From positions 62,001 to 126,000 of the forward strand of contig NZ_LGED01000220.1 in assembly GCF_001280085.1 (NCBI RefSeq): a DNA stretch of 64,000 bases. The letters run 5' to 3'. Positions 33,216 through 41,518 of the stretch are shown in pieces (the stretch's first letter is position 1; each line of letters begins with the position of its first letter). Source of the stretch: Saccharothrix sp. NRRL B-16348 (lineage in GTDB: Bacteria; Actinomycetota; Actinomycetes; Mycobacteriales; Pseudonocardiaceae). The notes under the pieces were generated by a model. The model saw nothing but the letters and a program-made list of their open reading frames with translations, had not been told where the DNA came from and did no database searches. Position numbers and translations under genes: made by a program.

Positions 33216-33451
33216 CGGGTCACCTGCCCGGCGACCCACGCCCGGAACTGGCCCAGCGTCTTGAGGTCGGCCAGCTCCGCGAGGTCGATCTCGCGGTCGC
33301 CGTCGGGCACGAGCGCGGCCACGACGCGCAGCGTGGTCAGCGAGTCGAGCCCGATCTCGGCCAACGTCGAGGCGTCGGTGAAAGGAACGCGGACGAACCG
33401 CCGAATTGTGGCGTCAATGTCATCAACGAAAGTGCGCACGGCAGGATCCAT
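33212..33451 (-). CDS. acyl carrier protein, first gene of the cluster A operon
   Basis: A 79-residue carrier with AEIGLDSLTTLRVVAAL; Ser37 is the phosphopantetheine site. GGGAG lies eight bases before ATG 33451. Being first in the operon and directly before the C-A-PCP module, it is the likely donor carrier for the condensation domain. A free AMP ligase of the operon must load it. Confidence 0.9.
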   Translation of the reverse strand: MDPAVRTFVDDIDATIRRFVRVPFTDASTLAEIGLDSLTTLRVVAALVPDGDREIDLAELADLKTLGQFRAWVAGQVTR

Positions 33452-33681
33452 CGACCAAACTCCCAGGTGGGCTGCTTGAACACCGAAGGCGATGAAGCCA
33501 GGATGCTGCCGCCGGGCAGGCCCATCAAGCCCGGTTCGGGGTAGTCCATAGAAACAGCCGATAGTCGAATAGGAGCGCCCGGAACAAATTCCGAAAATAC
33601 GTCTACCGATCTTCGGGAAAACCTCGCGGTCCGAGTCGTCAGCCTCTCGGACGATCGAGGGGAACCCTACGGGCAAAAAGG
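33452..33681. promoter_or_regulatory. promoter and leader region of the cluster A operon
   Basis: This 230-base stretch before the first ACP is AT-richer than its surroundings and has no gene. It contains the inverted repeat CGGAA-caaa-TTCCG (33580-33593). All 17 downstream genes are close or overlapping, so this is the main promoter candidate. I cannot place -35 and -10 boxes with confidence. Confidence 0.55.
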
Positions 33682-33719
33682 AGCCGCGGTCGCGCCTGGG
33701 GGTGTGCGCGACCGCGGCT
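33682..33719. terminator. perfect 14-bp terminator hairpin after the MFS gene
   Basis: AGCCGCGGTCGCGC (33682-33695) pairs perfectly with GCGCGACCGCGGCT (33706-33719) around a 10-base loop. It separates the MFS transcript from the cluster A operon on the same strand. Confidence 0.85.
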
Positions 33720-33745
33720 GGGGAGAGCCTGCCCCTGTGGGTGGG

Positions 33746-34999
33746 TCAGGCTTGGGTCTTGGCGTAGATCCGGCTCAGCACGGCCGGGGTGAAGGTGCGC
33801 AGGAACGGCACGATGAGCGCGGCGGTGGCCAAGGCGAACACCGCGAAGGCCACCCGGAAGCCGAACCACTCGGCCAGCACGCCAACGAGGGCCGCACCGA
33901 CCGGCATCGCACCCCAGCTGAACAGCCTCATGGCGGCGCTGAACCGGCCCATCATCTCCTGCTCCACGAGCAGCTGGGTGATCGTGCGCGAGTTCACCGT
34001 CCACAGCGTGCCGCCGAGGCCGCCGAAGAACGCCGCGGCGCCCACCGCCACGGCGTTCGTGGTCAGCACCGGGACGGCGACCATCGCCAGCGTGCCGATG
34101 ATGTCGACGAACATGACCGTGCGGCGGCCGAGCAGGCGGTTGAGCGGGCCGACGGTCAGCGCGCCGACCAAGCCGCCGACGCCGAGCGCGCTGAGCACGA
34201 AGCCGTAGCCGCGGGCGTCGAGACCCATGGCGGTCGTGGCGATCAGCGGCATCAGCGCGAGCCACGCGCCCCAGCACGCGCACAGCACGGTCAGCACCAG
34301 CGCCATCAGGCGCAGGACCTGGTTGTGCCACAGCACCTTCAGCCCTTCGGCGATGTCACCGCGGACCGACCTGCTCCCCGAGTCCTGCGCCCGCGCCACG
34401 CGGAACTTGCCCACCAGGAACACCAGCACCCCGATGCCGATGACGTAGGCCACCGCGGTGGAGCCCAGGGCCACCGACGCGCCCGCCGCCACCAGCAGGC
34501 CGCCCACGAAGGGGCCGCAGAACTCGTTGCAGACGGTCTCCGCGCCCGCCACCCACGTGTTGGCGCGTTCACGACCGGCGGGGGCGACCGCGTCGGGCAC
34601 GAGCGCGCCCGCCGACGTCAGCGCGATGACCTCGGCGACGCCCAGGGTCAGGCCGCCCGCGTACAGCATGGGCAGGGTGGTGGCCTCCGAAGCCGCCGCG
34701 ACCAGCAGGAAGGCGACCACCACCAGGCGCATCCCGTTGGCGACCCACAGCAGGCGGCGGCGGTCGACCCGGTCGACCAGCACGCCCACGTGCAACGCCA
34801 CCAACAGCCACGGCAGCGTCAGCGTCAGCCCGACCGCCGAGATCTGCAGCGGCGAGCTGGTCAGCGCGGTCGCCATCAGCGGCAGGACGACCTTGGTCAC
34901 GCCGTCGGCGAGGTTGGTGACGGCGGTGAAGGCGACGAGCACCGCGGTGTTGCGACTGCTGGTCCGGTCGACGCCGGCAGGCACGTCCGTGGTCGTCAT
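33746..34999 (-). CDS. MFS efflux transporter
   Basis: A 417-residue membrane protein of the MFS_3/enterobactin-exporter-like group with about 12 transmembrane segments. The A-type loop is VGVLVDRVDRRRLLWVANGM after segment 2. The halves are separated by the polar loop RVARAQDSGSRSVRGDIAEG. It expels a small hydrophobic compound with proton exchange. It has its own promoter, which carries an operator next to the start codon, and its own terminator. A CGNR-type regulator is divergent, so the exporter is probably induced by its substrate; being next to cluster A it may give self-resistance. Confidence 0.9.
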   Translation of the reverse strand: MTTTDVPAGVDRTSSRNTAVLVAFTAVTNLADGVTKVVLPLMATALTSSPLQISAVGLTLTLPWLLVALHVGVLVDRVDRRRLLWVANGMRLVVVAFLLVAAASEATTLPMLYAGGLTLGVAEVIALTSAGALVPDAVAPAGRERANTWVAGAETVCNEFCGPFVGGLLVAAGASVALGSTAVAYVIGIGVLVFLVGKFRVARAQDSGSRSVRGDIAEGLKVLWHNQVLRLMALVLTVLCACWGAWLALMPLIATTAMGLDARGYGFVLSALGVGGLVGALTVGPLNRLLGRRTVMFVDIIGTLAMVAVPVLTTNAVAVGAAAFFGGLGGTLWTVNSRTITQLLVEQEMMGRFSAAMRLFSWGAMPVGAALVGVLAEWFGFRVAFAVFALATAALIVPFLRTFTPAVLSRIYAKTQA

Positions 35000-35008
35000 C
35001 CGGTCCCC

Positions 35009-35027
35009 TAACCATCTATCGCGTTAG
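35009..35027. promoter_or_regulatory. operator copy 1 in the MFS/CGNR promoter
   Basis: TAACCATCTATCGCGTTAG lies ten bases before the MFS start codon and reaches its ribosome binding site. It shares the TAACCATC and GTTAG halves with a second copy at 35071-35089. TAACC and (G)GTTA form an interrupted inverted repeat. Confidence 0.7.
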
Positions 35028-35070
35028 CCGGTCAGTTGTGACGTGCGGGTTACCCTAGAGCAGTCCGGGG

Positions 35071-35089
35071 TAACCATCAACCGGGTTAG
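35071..35089. promoter_or_regulatory. operator copy 2 in the MFS/CGNR promoter
   Basis: TAACCATCAACCGGGTTAG ends 11 bases before the start codon of the CGNR gene and matches copy 1 at 14 of 19 positions. The arms TAACC and GGTTA are inverted. Binding here would shut off the regulator gene as well. Confidence 0.7.
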
Positions 35090-35100
35090 GTGGTGGGAAC

Positions 35101-35643
35101 ATGATCGAACCGTCCCCGGCAGCGGAGCTGACCAGGTCGTTCGCCAACACCGTCGACCTGGAGGACGGAACCGACGACCTGGCCGACGCCGAGCCGGCCG
35201 CGGCCTGGCTGCACGCTCACGGCCTGGTGGACGAACCCGTGCCGCTGACGGCCGATGACCACCGCCGGCTGCTCGCCCTGCGCGCCGGCGTCCGGTCCGC
35301 GCTCGGCCAGGCCCAACCGGACGGACTGGCCGCGGGCGAGGCCGTGCTCACGGATCTGCCGGTGCTCGTCAGCCTCACCGCCGGCGGACTGGTGCCCGCA
35401 CCGGGCCTGCCCCCCGTGGACCGGGCCTTGGCGCGCCTGGCCATCGCCTGGTCCGAGCTCGTGACCACCGGCGAGTCGCAGCGGCTGAAGCGGTGCGCGG
35501 ACGACGTGTGCGGCTGGGTCTTCTGGGACGTGTCGCGCAACCACAGCAGGCGCTGGTGCAAGATGCGGGTCTGCGGCAACCGCGCGAAGTCCCGGCGCTA
35601 CTCGGCGCGGCAGCGGGAACTGCGCCTCCAAGAAGTCGACTGA
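35101..35643 (+). CDS. CGNR zinc-finger regulator (ABATE domain)
   Basis: This 180-residue protein has an N-terminal ABATE-type ligand domain and a C-terminal CGNR zinc finger. The ligands are visible as Cys132 and Cys137 (RCADDVC) and Cys153 and Cys158 (WCKMRVCGNRAKSRRY). The basic helix that follows binds DNA. Such proteins are small-molecule-sensing repressors. It is divergent from the MFS exporter, and two matching operator-like repeats lie between the genes. The pair has the layout of an autoregulated efflux switch. Confidence 0.88.
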   Translation: MIEPSPAAELTRSFANTVDLEDGTDDLADAEPAAAWLHAHGLVDEPVPLTADDHRRLLALRAGVRSALGQAQPDGLAAGEAVLTDLPVLVSLTAGGLVPAPGLPPVDRALARLAIAWSELVTTGESQRLKRCADDVCGWVFWDVSRNHSRRWCKMRVCGNRAKSRRYSARQRELRLQEVD

Positions 35644-35806
35644 CCGCGTTCACCCGACGGTCGTGATGTCGCAGTCGACGACGAAACCGCGGCTTGAACA
35701 TTTTCGGCACATTTTGCTACGGTCCCCGGAAGATATCAGCGGGAATCATTCCCATTCGGGGCGGCACGACCAGGTCGCAGGCCTAATTCGCCGTGAAAGG
35801 TCTCTC

Positions 35807-37132
35807 ATGACTTCAGTGAGCGGAAATGACGGCGTGGCGGTCGCGCGAGAGCCTGCCCTGGTCAGCGCTACCATGCGGTTTTCCACCTCGATCCTGGTGG
35901 GTTTGTCGGCGGGCCTGGTGTTGCAAGTGTGGACGTTGGCTTTCCTGGGCCGAGTGGGCGGCGAGGCGTTGTACGTCCGGGCGATCTACGCACCGGTGGG
36001 TTTCCTCGCCCTCGCGGTGACCGAGGGGTTGGTGGTCGCGGCGCAGGTGTCGGCGGGTATCGCGACGCGCGACGAGCGCCGTGACGTGCTGAGGCCGTTG
36101 CCCACCCACCTCGTGGTGGGCGGAGGCGTGCTCGTGCTCACCGCGGCGGTGTTCACCGCCGGGTCCGGCGTGATCCTGGGTGTGCTCGGCGTGGCGGCGG
36201 AGGACCGTCCCGGGGTGGTGACGTTCGTGGTCGCCGTGTGCCTCACCAGCGTGGGGAGCCTGGTGCCGTACGCGGGCGGCGCGGTGCTGCGCGGAATGGG
36301 CCGCGCGGGCGCGTCCTCGCTGCTGTCGGTGGGGTTCACCGTGCTGTCGATGGCGGCGATGGCCGTTCTCGGCGCGACCACGGACCTGGGTGTGCTGGCG
36401 GTCCCGGTCGGCACGCTGGTGGCGAGCGCCGCGGCCGGTGTGGCCGCGACCGTGTTGCTGCGCGGTCACCTGCCGCACACGTCGGTGCGGTGGTTGAGGC
36501 GCGACGCCCTCGGCGAGTTGTGGGCCTTCGGCGCGCCGGTGGCGGCGACGTTCCTGCTGCTGTCGTCGGTGAACTTCGGCTACCTGCGGGTCTTGCGGGA
36601 TGCAGGCACGGCTGACATCGCGGGTTTCGGCCTGGGGCAGAACGCGACGGGGTTCTTCATGGTGCCGGCCCTGGCGATCGGTTCCGGCGCCGCCGTGGCC
36701 GCGAACCTGCGTCCCGGGCAGTCACGCCGGGAGATCGACGTGGTGGGCCTGTCCGCGACCCTGCGCGTGGCACTCCCCGCCTATGCGTGCATCGGCGTCC
36801 TGGCGTACGTCCTGCGCCATCCCCTTGCCCGACTGCTCACCTCGGACGAGGCGATCGTCGCGGTCACCGCCGACTACTTCGCCTGGACGGGGCCGACGTC
36901 CGCGTTGTTCGGCGGAACGCTCACCCTGTTGACCTACCTGGAACAGATCGGCCGCGCCTCGGCGGCGTTCGCCCTCAACACGGTCTACTTCGCGGCGCTG
37001 CCGGCGATCGCCTCCTCCCTGCCGCAGCCGGTCGACAGCACCACCCTGGCGCGACTGCTCGCCGTCAGCAACGTCATCGGTTTCGCCACCTGCTGGTACT
37101 GCGCCTGGCACCTGGTCCGGCGGACGCGCTGA
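35807..37132 (+). CDS. MATE family efflux transporter
   Basis: This 441-residue protein has about 12 hydrophobic segments and the layout of the multidrug and toxin extrusion family (for example GQNATGFFMVPALAIGSGAAVA in the second half and ASSLLSVGFTVLSMAAMAVLG in the first). It exports a cationic or polar metabolite with sodium or protons. ATG 35807 has AAAGG seven bases upstream; the frame is open 48 codons earlier without hydrophobic character. Single gene after the CGNR regulator on the same strand. Next to cluster A it may be a product exporter. Confidence 0.85.
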   Translation: MTSVSGNDGVAVAREPALVSATMRFSTSILVGLSAGLVLQVWTLAFLGRVGGEALYVRAIYAPVGFLALAVTEGLVVAAQVSAGIATRDERRDVLRPLPTHLVVGGGVLVLTAAVFTAGSGVILGVLGVAAEDRPGVVTFVVAVCLTSVGSLVPYAGGAVLRGMGRAGASSLLSVGFTVLSMAAMAVLGATTDLGVLAVPVGTLVASAAAGVAATVLLRGHLPHTSVRWLRRDALGELWAFGAPVAATFLLLSSVNFGYLRVLRDAGTADIAGFGLGQNATGFFMVPALAIGSGAAVAANLRPGQSRREIDVVGLSATLRVALPAYACIGVLAYVLRHPLARLLTSDEAIVAVTADYFAWTGPTSALFGGTLTLLTYLEQIGRASAAFALNTVYFAALPAIASSLPQPVDSTTLARLLAVSNVIGFATCWYCAWHLVRRTR

Positions 37133-37220
37133 CCCCTCACGCCGATTCGGGCAAGGACCCGTCCAAGACCCCTTTCGCACCTCGCCTTAACGGAACCGCA
37201 TGGCGAGGTAGCCTCCGAGC

Positions 37221-38111
37221 ATGCTCCCTGACCTGGATCTGCGACTGGTCCGGTACTTCCTGGCGGTCGCCGAGCAGCTGAACTTCGCTCGCGCGGCCGA
37301 GGAGCTGCGGGTCGCCCAGCCCTCCCTGAGCCGCCAGATCCAGCGGCTGGAGAACGTGCTCGGTGTACGCCTGCTGGAACGCACCAGCCAGGGCAGCCGG
37401 CTCACGGCCGCCGGCGCGGCGTTCCTCCCCCGGGCGCAGCAACTGGTGCACAGCGCCGAGCAAGCGGTGCTCACCGCGCGCGCCGCGGCGCCTGCCCGCA
37501 CGATCACCATCGGGTACGCCGACGACCTCGTCATCACGCCCGCCGTCCGCGACCTGCGAAACCGTCATCCCGGCGCCCACGTCCGCACCCGTCACCTCAG
37601 TTCCCGGGACGCCGGCGCGCTGTTGGACCGGCAGGTCGACGCCCTGGTCATCCGCGCACCGCTGCCGATTCCGGCCGACGACCTCGCGGTGACGACGCTC
37701 TACACCGAACCCTTGGTCGTGCTCACGTCCACCGCCCACCGCTTCGCGGGCAAGGAGTCCGTCGACGCGACCGACGTCTGGTCCGAACCGCTCGTCGGCT
37801 GCACCGGCATGAGCAAGGACTGGATCGGCTTCTGGCGGCTCGAACCCCGGGAGGACGGTGGTCCGGCCCCGGTTGGCCCCATCCTGGCGGACACCTACGC
37901 CGACAAGCTCGAGGCCGTCGCCGAGGGCAGCGCCATCGCTGTCGTTCCTGCCGATGACCGGCGCTTCACCCTGCGCCCCGACCTGGTCGCCGTTCCTGTC
38001 GACGGGGCCGGGCCGAGCCGGGTCGTCGTCGCCAGCCGTGCCGAGGAGACCAACCCGCTCGTCGCGGAGTTCGTCAGCTCCGCGGAGAACCTGCTCGTCC
38101 GCGAGAGCTGA
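37221..38111 (+). CDS. LysR-family transcriptional regulator
   Basis: A 296-residue LysR protein with the classical helix-turn-helix NFARAAEELRVAQPSLSRQI (about 22-41) and an effector domain beginning TITIGYADDLVITPAV. It resembles the broad aromatic-degradation/stress branch. The SDR gene follows on the same strand after less than 80 bases, which suggests co-transcription. Its target is unknown. Confidence 0.9.
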   Translation: MLPDLDLRLVRYFLAVAEQLNFARAAEELRVAQPSLSRQIQRLENVLGVRLLERTSQGSRLTAAGAAFLPRAQQLVHSAEQAVLTARAAAPARTITIGYADDLVITPAVRDLRNRHPGAHVRTRHLSSRDAGALLDRQVDALVIRAPLPIPADDLAVTTLYTEPLVVLTSTAHRFAGKESVDATDVWSEPLVGCTGMSKDWIGFWRLEPREDGGPAPVGPILADTYADKLEAVAEGSAIAVVPADDRRFTLRPDLVAVPVDGAGPSRVVVASRAEETNPLVAEFVSSAENLLVRES

Positions 38112-38189
38112 CCCGCGATACGGCTTGTGCATGACGAGGTGCGAAACGGATCTTGGACGCGCGCGCCGGCCGCCGGTTCGCTGGGTGCC

Positions 38190-39002
38190 GTGACCATTGA
38201 CTACCGCGCCCAGACCGTGCTGCTCACCGGAGCGGGTTCCGGCATCGGCGCCGCTTTCGCCAGGACCCTGGCCGCACGCGGCGCGAACCTCGTGCTCGTC
38301 GCCCGGCGCGCCGACCGGCTGACGTCGTTGGCGGACGAACTCCGCCGCACCACCGGTGTCCGCCTCGACGTGATCCCCTCCGACCTCTCCCGACCAGGCG
38401 TCGCCGACGAACTCCGGCAAGCGGTCACCGAGCGGGGCATCCGCGTCACCGGCTTGATCAACAACGCCGCGTTCGGGTCGTTCGCCCCGTTCGTCGAACT
38501 CGATCCCGACCAGCTCTCCGCCGAGGTCGCCGTCAACGCCCTGGCGCCGATGCGGCTGACGGCCGCGTTCCTCCCCGGGATGGTGGACGCCGGCCACGGC
38601 TTCGTCATCAACGTCGCCGGCGTGTCCGCCTACCTGCCCTCTCCCCGGATGGCGGTCTACAGCGCCACCAAAGCCTTTGCGCTCAGCTTCACCGAGTCAC
38701 TGTGGACAGAGCTGCGCGGCACCGGTGTCACCGTGTTCGCGGTCTGCCCCGGCGCCACCGCCACCGATTTCACGACTGGGCTGGGGCCGGATGCGGCAGT
38801 GCTGACTGCCGGAAAAGTACGCACGCCCGACGACGTCGTGACCACTGCCCTGAAGCACCTCGACGGCCGCAACCCTGGCCCCGTCGTCATCGACGGCCGC
38901 GCCAACCGGCTCGGCGTGCTCGCGAGCCGACTCCTGAGCCGCCGACGAAGTGCCCTGACGATGGCGCGCGTCTTCGACCCCGGCCGCGCACCCGCCCGGT
39001 GA
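38190..39002 (+). CDS. short-chain dehydrogenase/reductase
   Basis: A 270-residue classical SDR: cofactor motif LLTGAGSGIGAAFARTLAARG, NNAAFGSFAPF, catalytic VAGVSAYLPSPRMAVYSATKAFA read as Ser, Tyr and Lys, and the PGATATDF loop. GTG 38190 (VTIDYRAQT) is chosen because the Rossmann strand then begins at the usual distance; an in-frame ATG at 38127 would add 21 residues without family resemblance and has no ribosome binding site. Probably co-transcribed with the LysR gene. Substrate unknown. Confidence 0.87.
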   Translation: MTIDYRAQTVLLTGAGSGIGAAFARTLAARGANLVLVARRADRLTSLADELRRTTGVRLDVIPSDLSRPGVADELRQAVTERGIRVTGLINNAAFGSFAPFVELDPDQLSAEVAVNALAPMRLTAAFLPGMVDAGHGFVINVAGVSAYLPSPRMAVYSATKAFALSFTESLWTELRGTGVTVFAVCPGATATDFTTGLGPDAAVLTAGKVRTPDDVVTTALKHLDGRNPGPVVIDGRANRLGVLASRLLSRRRSALTMARVFDPGRAPAR

Positions 39003-39030
39003 GGTTGGGTCCCGGCAGCGGGTGATCGAC

Positions 39031-39753
39031 CTAGTTCGCTTCACCCGTCAACGCGAACGACCGCAGCCGCCGGGTCGCCCCGACCGTGCCCGCCACGACG
39101 AACACCGACACCATGATCAACGCGGTCGGCACCGACAGGGTCGAGGAGATCAGCGGGGTGTCGCCGATCGCGTCCGCGATGGTCGTCGCGTGCTGGCGGA
39201 TGCTGAACACGCGGGCGCCGTCGACGAACGACACCAGCAGGTTCTCCCACAGCACGATGTAGATGAGGCCGACCGCGACCGGGCGCTTGGCCATCACGCT
39301 CAGGGCGAGGAACAGGGCGCTGTAGGCCAACGCGCCGAGGGCCGTGCCGACGACCAAGCCGACCGCCAACGTGCCGGAGCCCGCGATCACGGCCGCGACG
39401 GCCAGCGGCAGGGCGGTGGCCCCGGTGGTCACCAGCCAGGCCACCAGGAGCTTGGACAGGATGATCTCCGAGCGCGGCAGCGGCTTGGTGATCAGGTGGG
39501 TGATGGTGCCGTCGTCGATCTCCAGGCCGAGCACGCTGCTGCCGACGATCAGCGCGGTCAGCGGCAGGATGACCGCGAGTCCGAGGTTGGAGAAGACCAG
39601 CGGGCCCCAGTCGGACGGGGTCACGTACTCGTCCTCGCTGCTGACGCCCAGCAGGGTCAGCCCGATCAGGACGATCGGCATCGGGAGCAGCAGCAGCACG
39701 CGCCTGCGCCCGAGGAGGGCCCTCGCCGTGAGGCGGATGATCGTCGGGTTCAT
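39031..39753 (-). CDS. ABC exporter permease (second unit)
   Basis: A 240-residue integral membrane protein of the ABC-2 type with six predicted segments (MNPTIIRLTARALLGRRRVL at the cytoplasmic start, then GLVVGTALGALAYSALFLAL). It pairs with the ATPase gene just upstream, whose stop overlaps its ATG (ATGA). Last gene of a four-gene exporter operon. Confidence 0.88.
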   Translation of the reverse strand: MNPTIIRLTARALLGRRRVLLLLPMPIVLIGLTLLGVSSEDEYVTPSDWGPLVFSNLGLAVILPLTALIVGSSVLGLEIDDGTITHLITKPLPRSEIILSKLLVAWLVTTGATALPLAVAAVIAGSGTLAVGLVVGTALGALAYSALFLALSVMAKRPVAVGLIYIVLWENLLVSFVDGARVFSIRQHATTIADAIGDTPLISSTLSVPTALIMVSVFVVAGTVGATRRLRSFALTGEAN

Positions 39754-40661
39754 GTGGTCACCAGGTAGGAGAAGACCTTCTCGAGGGACTCGTCCGAAGG
39801 CAGGATCGTGGTCAGCCGGATGTCCCGCGCCTTGGCGAGCTTGGCCAGGGCGCGGGTGAAGGCTCCGTAGTCGCTGGTGTGCACCTGCAGGCCCGCCTCG
39901 GCGAGGCTCACCCCGGAGACCGACGGCTCGCCCATCAGCGCGGTCGCGAGGAGGCGGTCGTCGGAGGAGGCGATGGTGAACACGTGCGGGCGGGTGGTCA
40001 TCAGCCGCCGGATGTGCCGGTAGTCGCCGGAGGCGGCGAGCCTGCCCGCCACGATCACCTGCACGGTGCCGGAGAGCTGCTCGACCTCCTCCAGGATGTG
40101 GGAGCTGAACACGATGGTCCGCCCCTCCTCGGCCATGCGGTCGAGCAGCTGCATCATCTGCATCCGCTGCCTGGGGTCCATGCCGTTGAACGGCTCGTCC
40201 AGCAGCAGCACGTCCGGGTCGTGCACCAGCGCCGCGGCGACCCGGCTCCGCTGGCGCATTCCCTTGGAGTAGGTGGAGATCCGGCGGTCCTGCGCGTCGC
40301 GCAGGTCCACGACGTCCAGCGCGGCGCGGGCGGCGGCCGTGGGGTCGGGGAGCTTGTGCAGCTTGGCGCTCGCCAGGACGAACTCCCACGCGGTGAGGAA
40401 TCCCGGCACGCTCTCGCGCTCGGTCACCAGGCCGAGCTTGCGGTACAGGGCGGGGTTGGCCCAAGCGGGCTCACCGCCGATCACGACCTTGCCCTGCGAC
40501 GGTGCCAGCAGGCCCGCCATCAGGTGCAGGACGGTGGTCTTGCCCGCGCCGTTGGGTCCGAGCAGGCCGGTCAGCCCGGGACCGATCGACAGGGTCACGT
40601 CGTTGACCGCGACCACGTTGCCGTACCAGCGGGAGACGCCGGCGAGTTCGACGGTGTTCAT
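39750..40661 (-). CDS. ABC exporter ATPase (second unit)
   Basis: A 303-residue ATP-binding subunit: Walker A GPNGAGKTT (about 35-43), signature YSKGMRQRSRVAAALVHDP, Walker B VLLLDEPFNGMDP, switch His in FSSHILEEVEQL. The last 80 residues form a drug-exporter-type extension. ATG 40661 overlaps the upstream permease stop. Together with the adjacent permease it forms a complete exporter. Confidence 0.93.
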   Translation of the reverse strand: MNTVELAGVSRWYGNVVAVNDVTLSIGPGLTGLLGPNGAGKTTVLHLMAGLLAPSQGKVVIGGEPAWANPALYRKLGLVTERESVPGFLTAWEFVLASAKLHKLPDPTAAARAALDVVDLRDAQDRRISTYSKGMRQRSRVAAALVHDPDVLLLDEPFNGMDPRQRMQMMQLLDRMAEEGRTIVFSSHILEEVEQLSGTVQVIVAGRLAASGDYRHIRRLMTTRPHVFTIASSDDRLLATALMGEPSVSGVSLAEAGLQVHTSDYGAFTRALAKLAKARDIRLTTILPSDESLEKVFSYLVTT

Positions 40662-41518
40662 GACTTCATCCCCTTGTACCGCCACACCGCGGCCATCGTG
40701 CCCAGCACGGCCAGTGCGACCGTGACCAGGCCGTACACCGGTCCGAACGAGCCGATCGAGACCAGGCTGACGTCCGCGTCGAACAACCACTGGTCCACCC
40801 CGTTGAGCAGGCTGGCCGGGTCGAGCACCCCGGCGAGCCGGCCGATCGTCCCGGAGTCCAGCTCGCTCAGGACCGCCGAGATCGGGGCGGTGAGCAGGAA
40901 GACGCCGATGATCATGCCGGTGGCGAACACCCGCCGCCCCGACAGCGAGGCGATCGGCAGTCCCAGCGCCGCCAGCAGCACGGCGTGGACGGCCGCGGCG
41001 AGCAGGCCGAGGAGCAGCGCGCCGAACTCCTCCAGCACGCCCGGGACGCCGTCGTCGGTGCTGAAGGCCATGCCGATGAACATGATCAGCATGGGCGCCG
41101 CGAACAGCAGGAACGTCGCCGTGGCCAGCGCGGCGACCTTGGTCAGCGCGTAGCTCGACCGGCTCAGCGGACGGGACAGGTACAGCTGCACCAGGTTCGT
41201 GCGCAGGTCCACCGACACCAGCTCCGGCGCGACCACCGCGACGAACACCGCCGCGGCGAAGGTGAAGGTGGAGGCGATGCCGACCTGGTCGAGGACCGGC
41301 TCGGGCAGCTGGCTGTTGATGATCACGATGATCAGCGAGGCGAGGGAGGCCAGGCCGATCAGCCCGATCGGCAGCACCTTCGCCCACGGGCTGCGGCCGA
41401 GGCCGTAGGCGCTGCGGACGCTGTGGACGTACAGCGCGCGGGCCGAGTGGCCGGGTCCGAGCCTCGGTCCGGTGTAGCGCTGGTAGCCGATGTCGTGGAT
41501 GACGCCGGACTCAGACAT
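40658..41518 (-). CDS. ABC exporter permease (first unit)
   Basis: A 286-residue membrane protein of the ABC-2 permease group with an amphipathic start (GYQRYTGPRLGPGHS) and six hydrophobic segments, among them VLPIGLIGLASLASLIIVII. Motif SVDLRTNLVQLYLSRPLSRS is typical of NosY/YtrC-like permeases. It overlaps its ATPase gene by eight bases. Confidence 0.88.
   Translation of the reverse strand: MSESGVIHDIGYQRYTGPRLGPGHSARALYVHSVRSAYGLGRSPWAKVLPIGLIGLASLASLIIVIINSQLPEPVLDQVGIASTFTFAAAVFVAVVAPELVSVDLRTNLVQLYLSRPLSRSSYALTKVAALATATFLLFAAPMLIMFIGMAFSTDDGVPGVLEEFGALLLGLLAAAVHAVLLAALGLPIASLSGRRVFATGMIIGVFLLTAPISAVLSELDSGTIGRLAGVLDPASLLNGVDQWLFDADVSLVSIGSFGPVYGLVTVALAVLGTMAAVWRYKGMKS

Noticed and set aside
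30204..33479. A 1091-codon plus-strand open frame over the NRPS gene
   Set aside because: The opposite strand holds all NRPS core motifs in order; this frame is an antisense shadow.
38127..38189. Upstream ATG start of the SDR gene after LysR
   Set aside because: No ribosome binding site, and the extra 21 residues do not resemble SDR N-termini; GTG 38190 fits the family.
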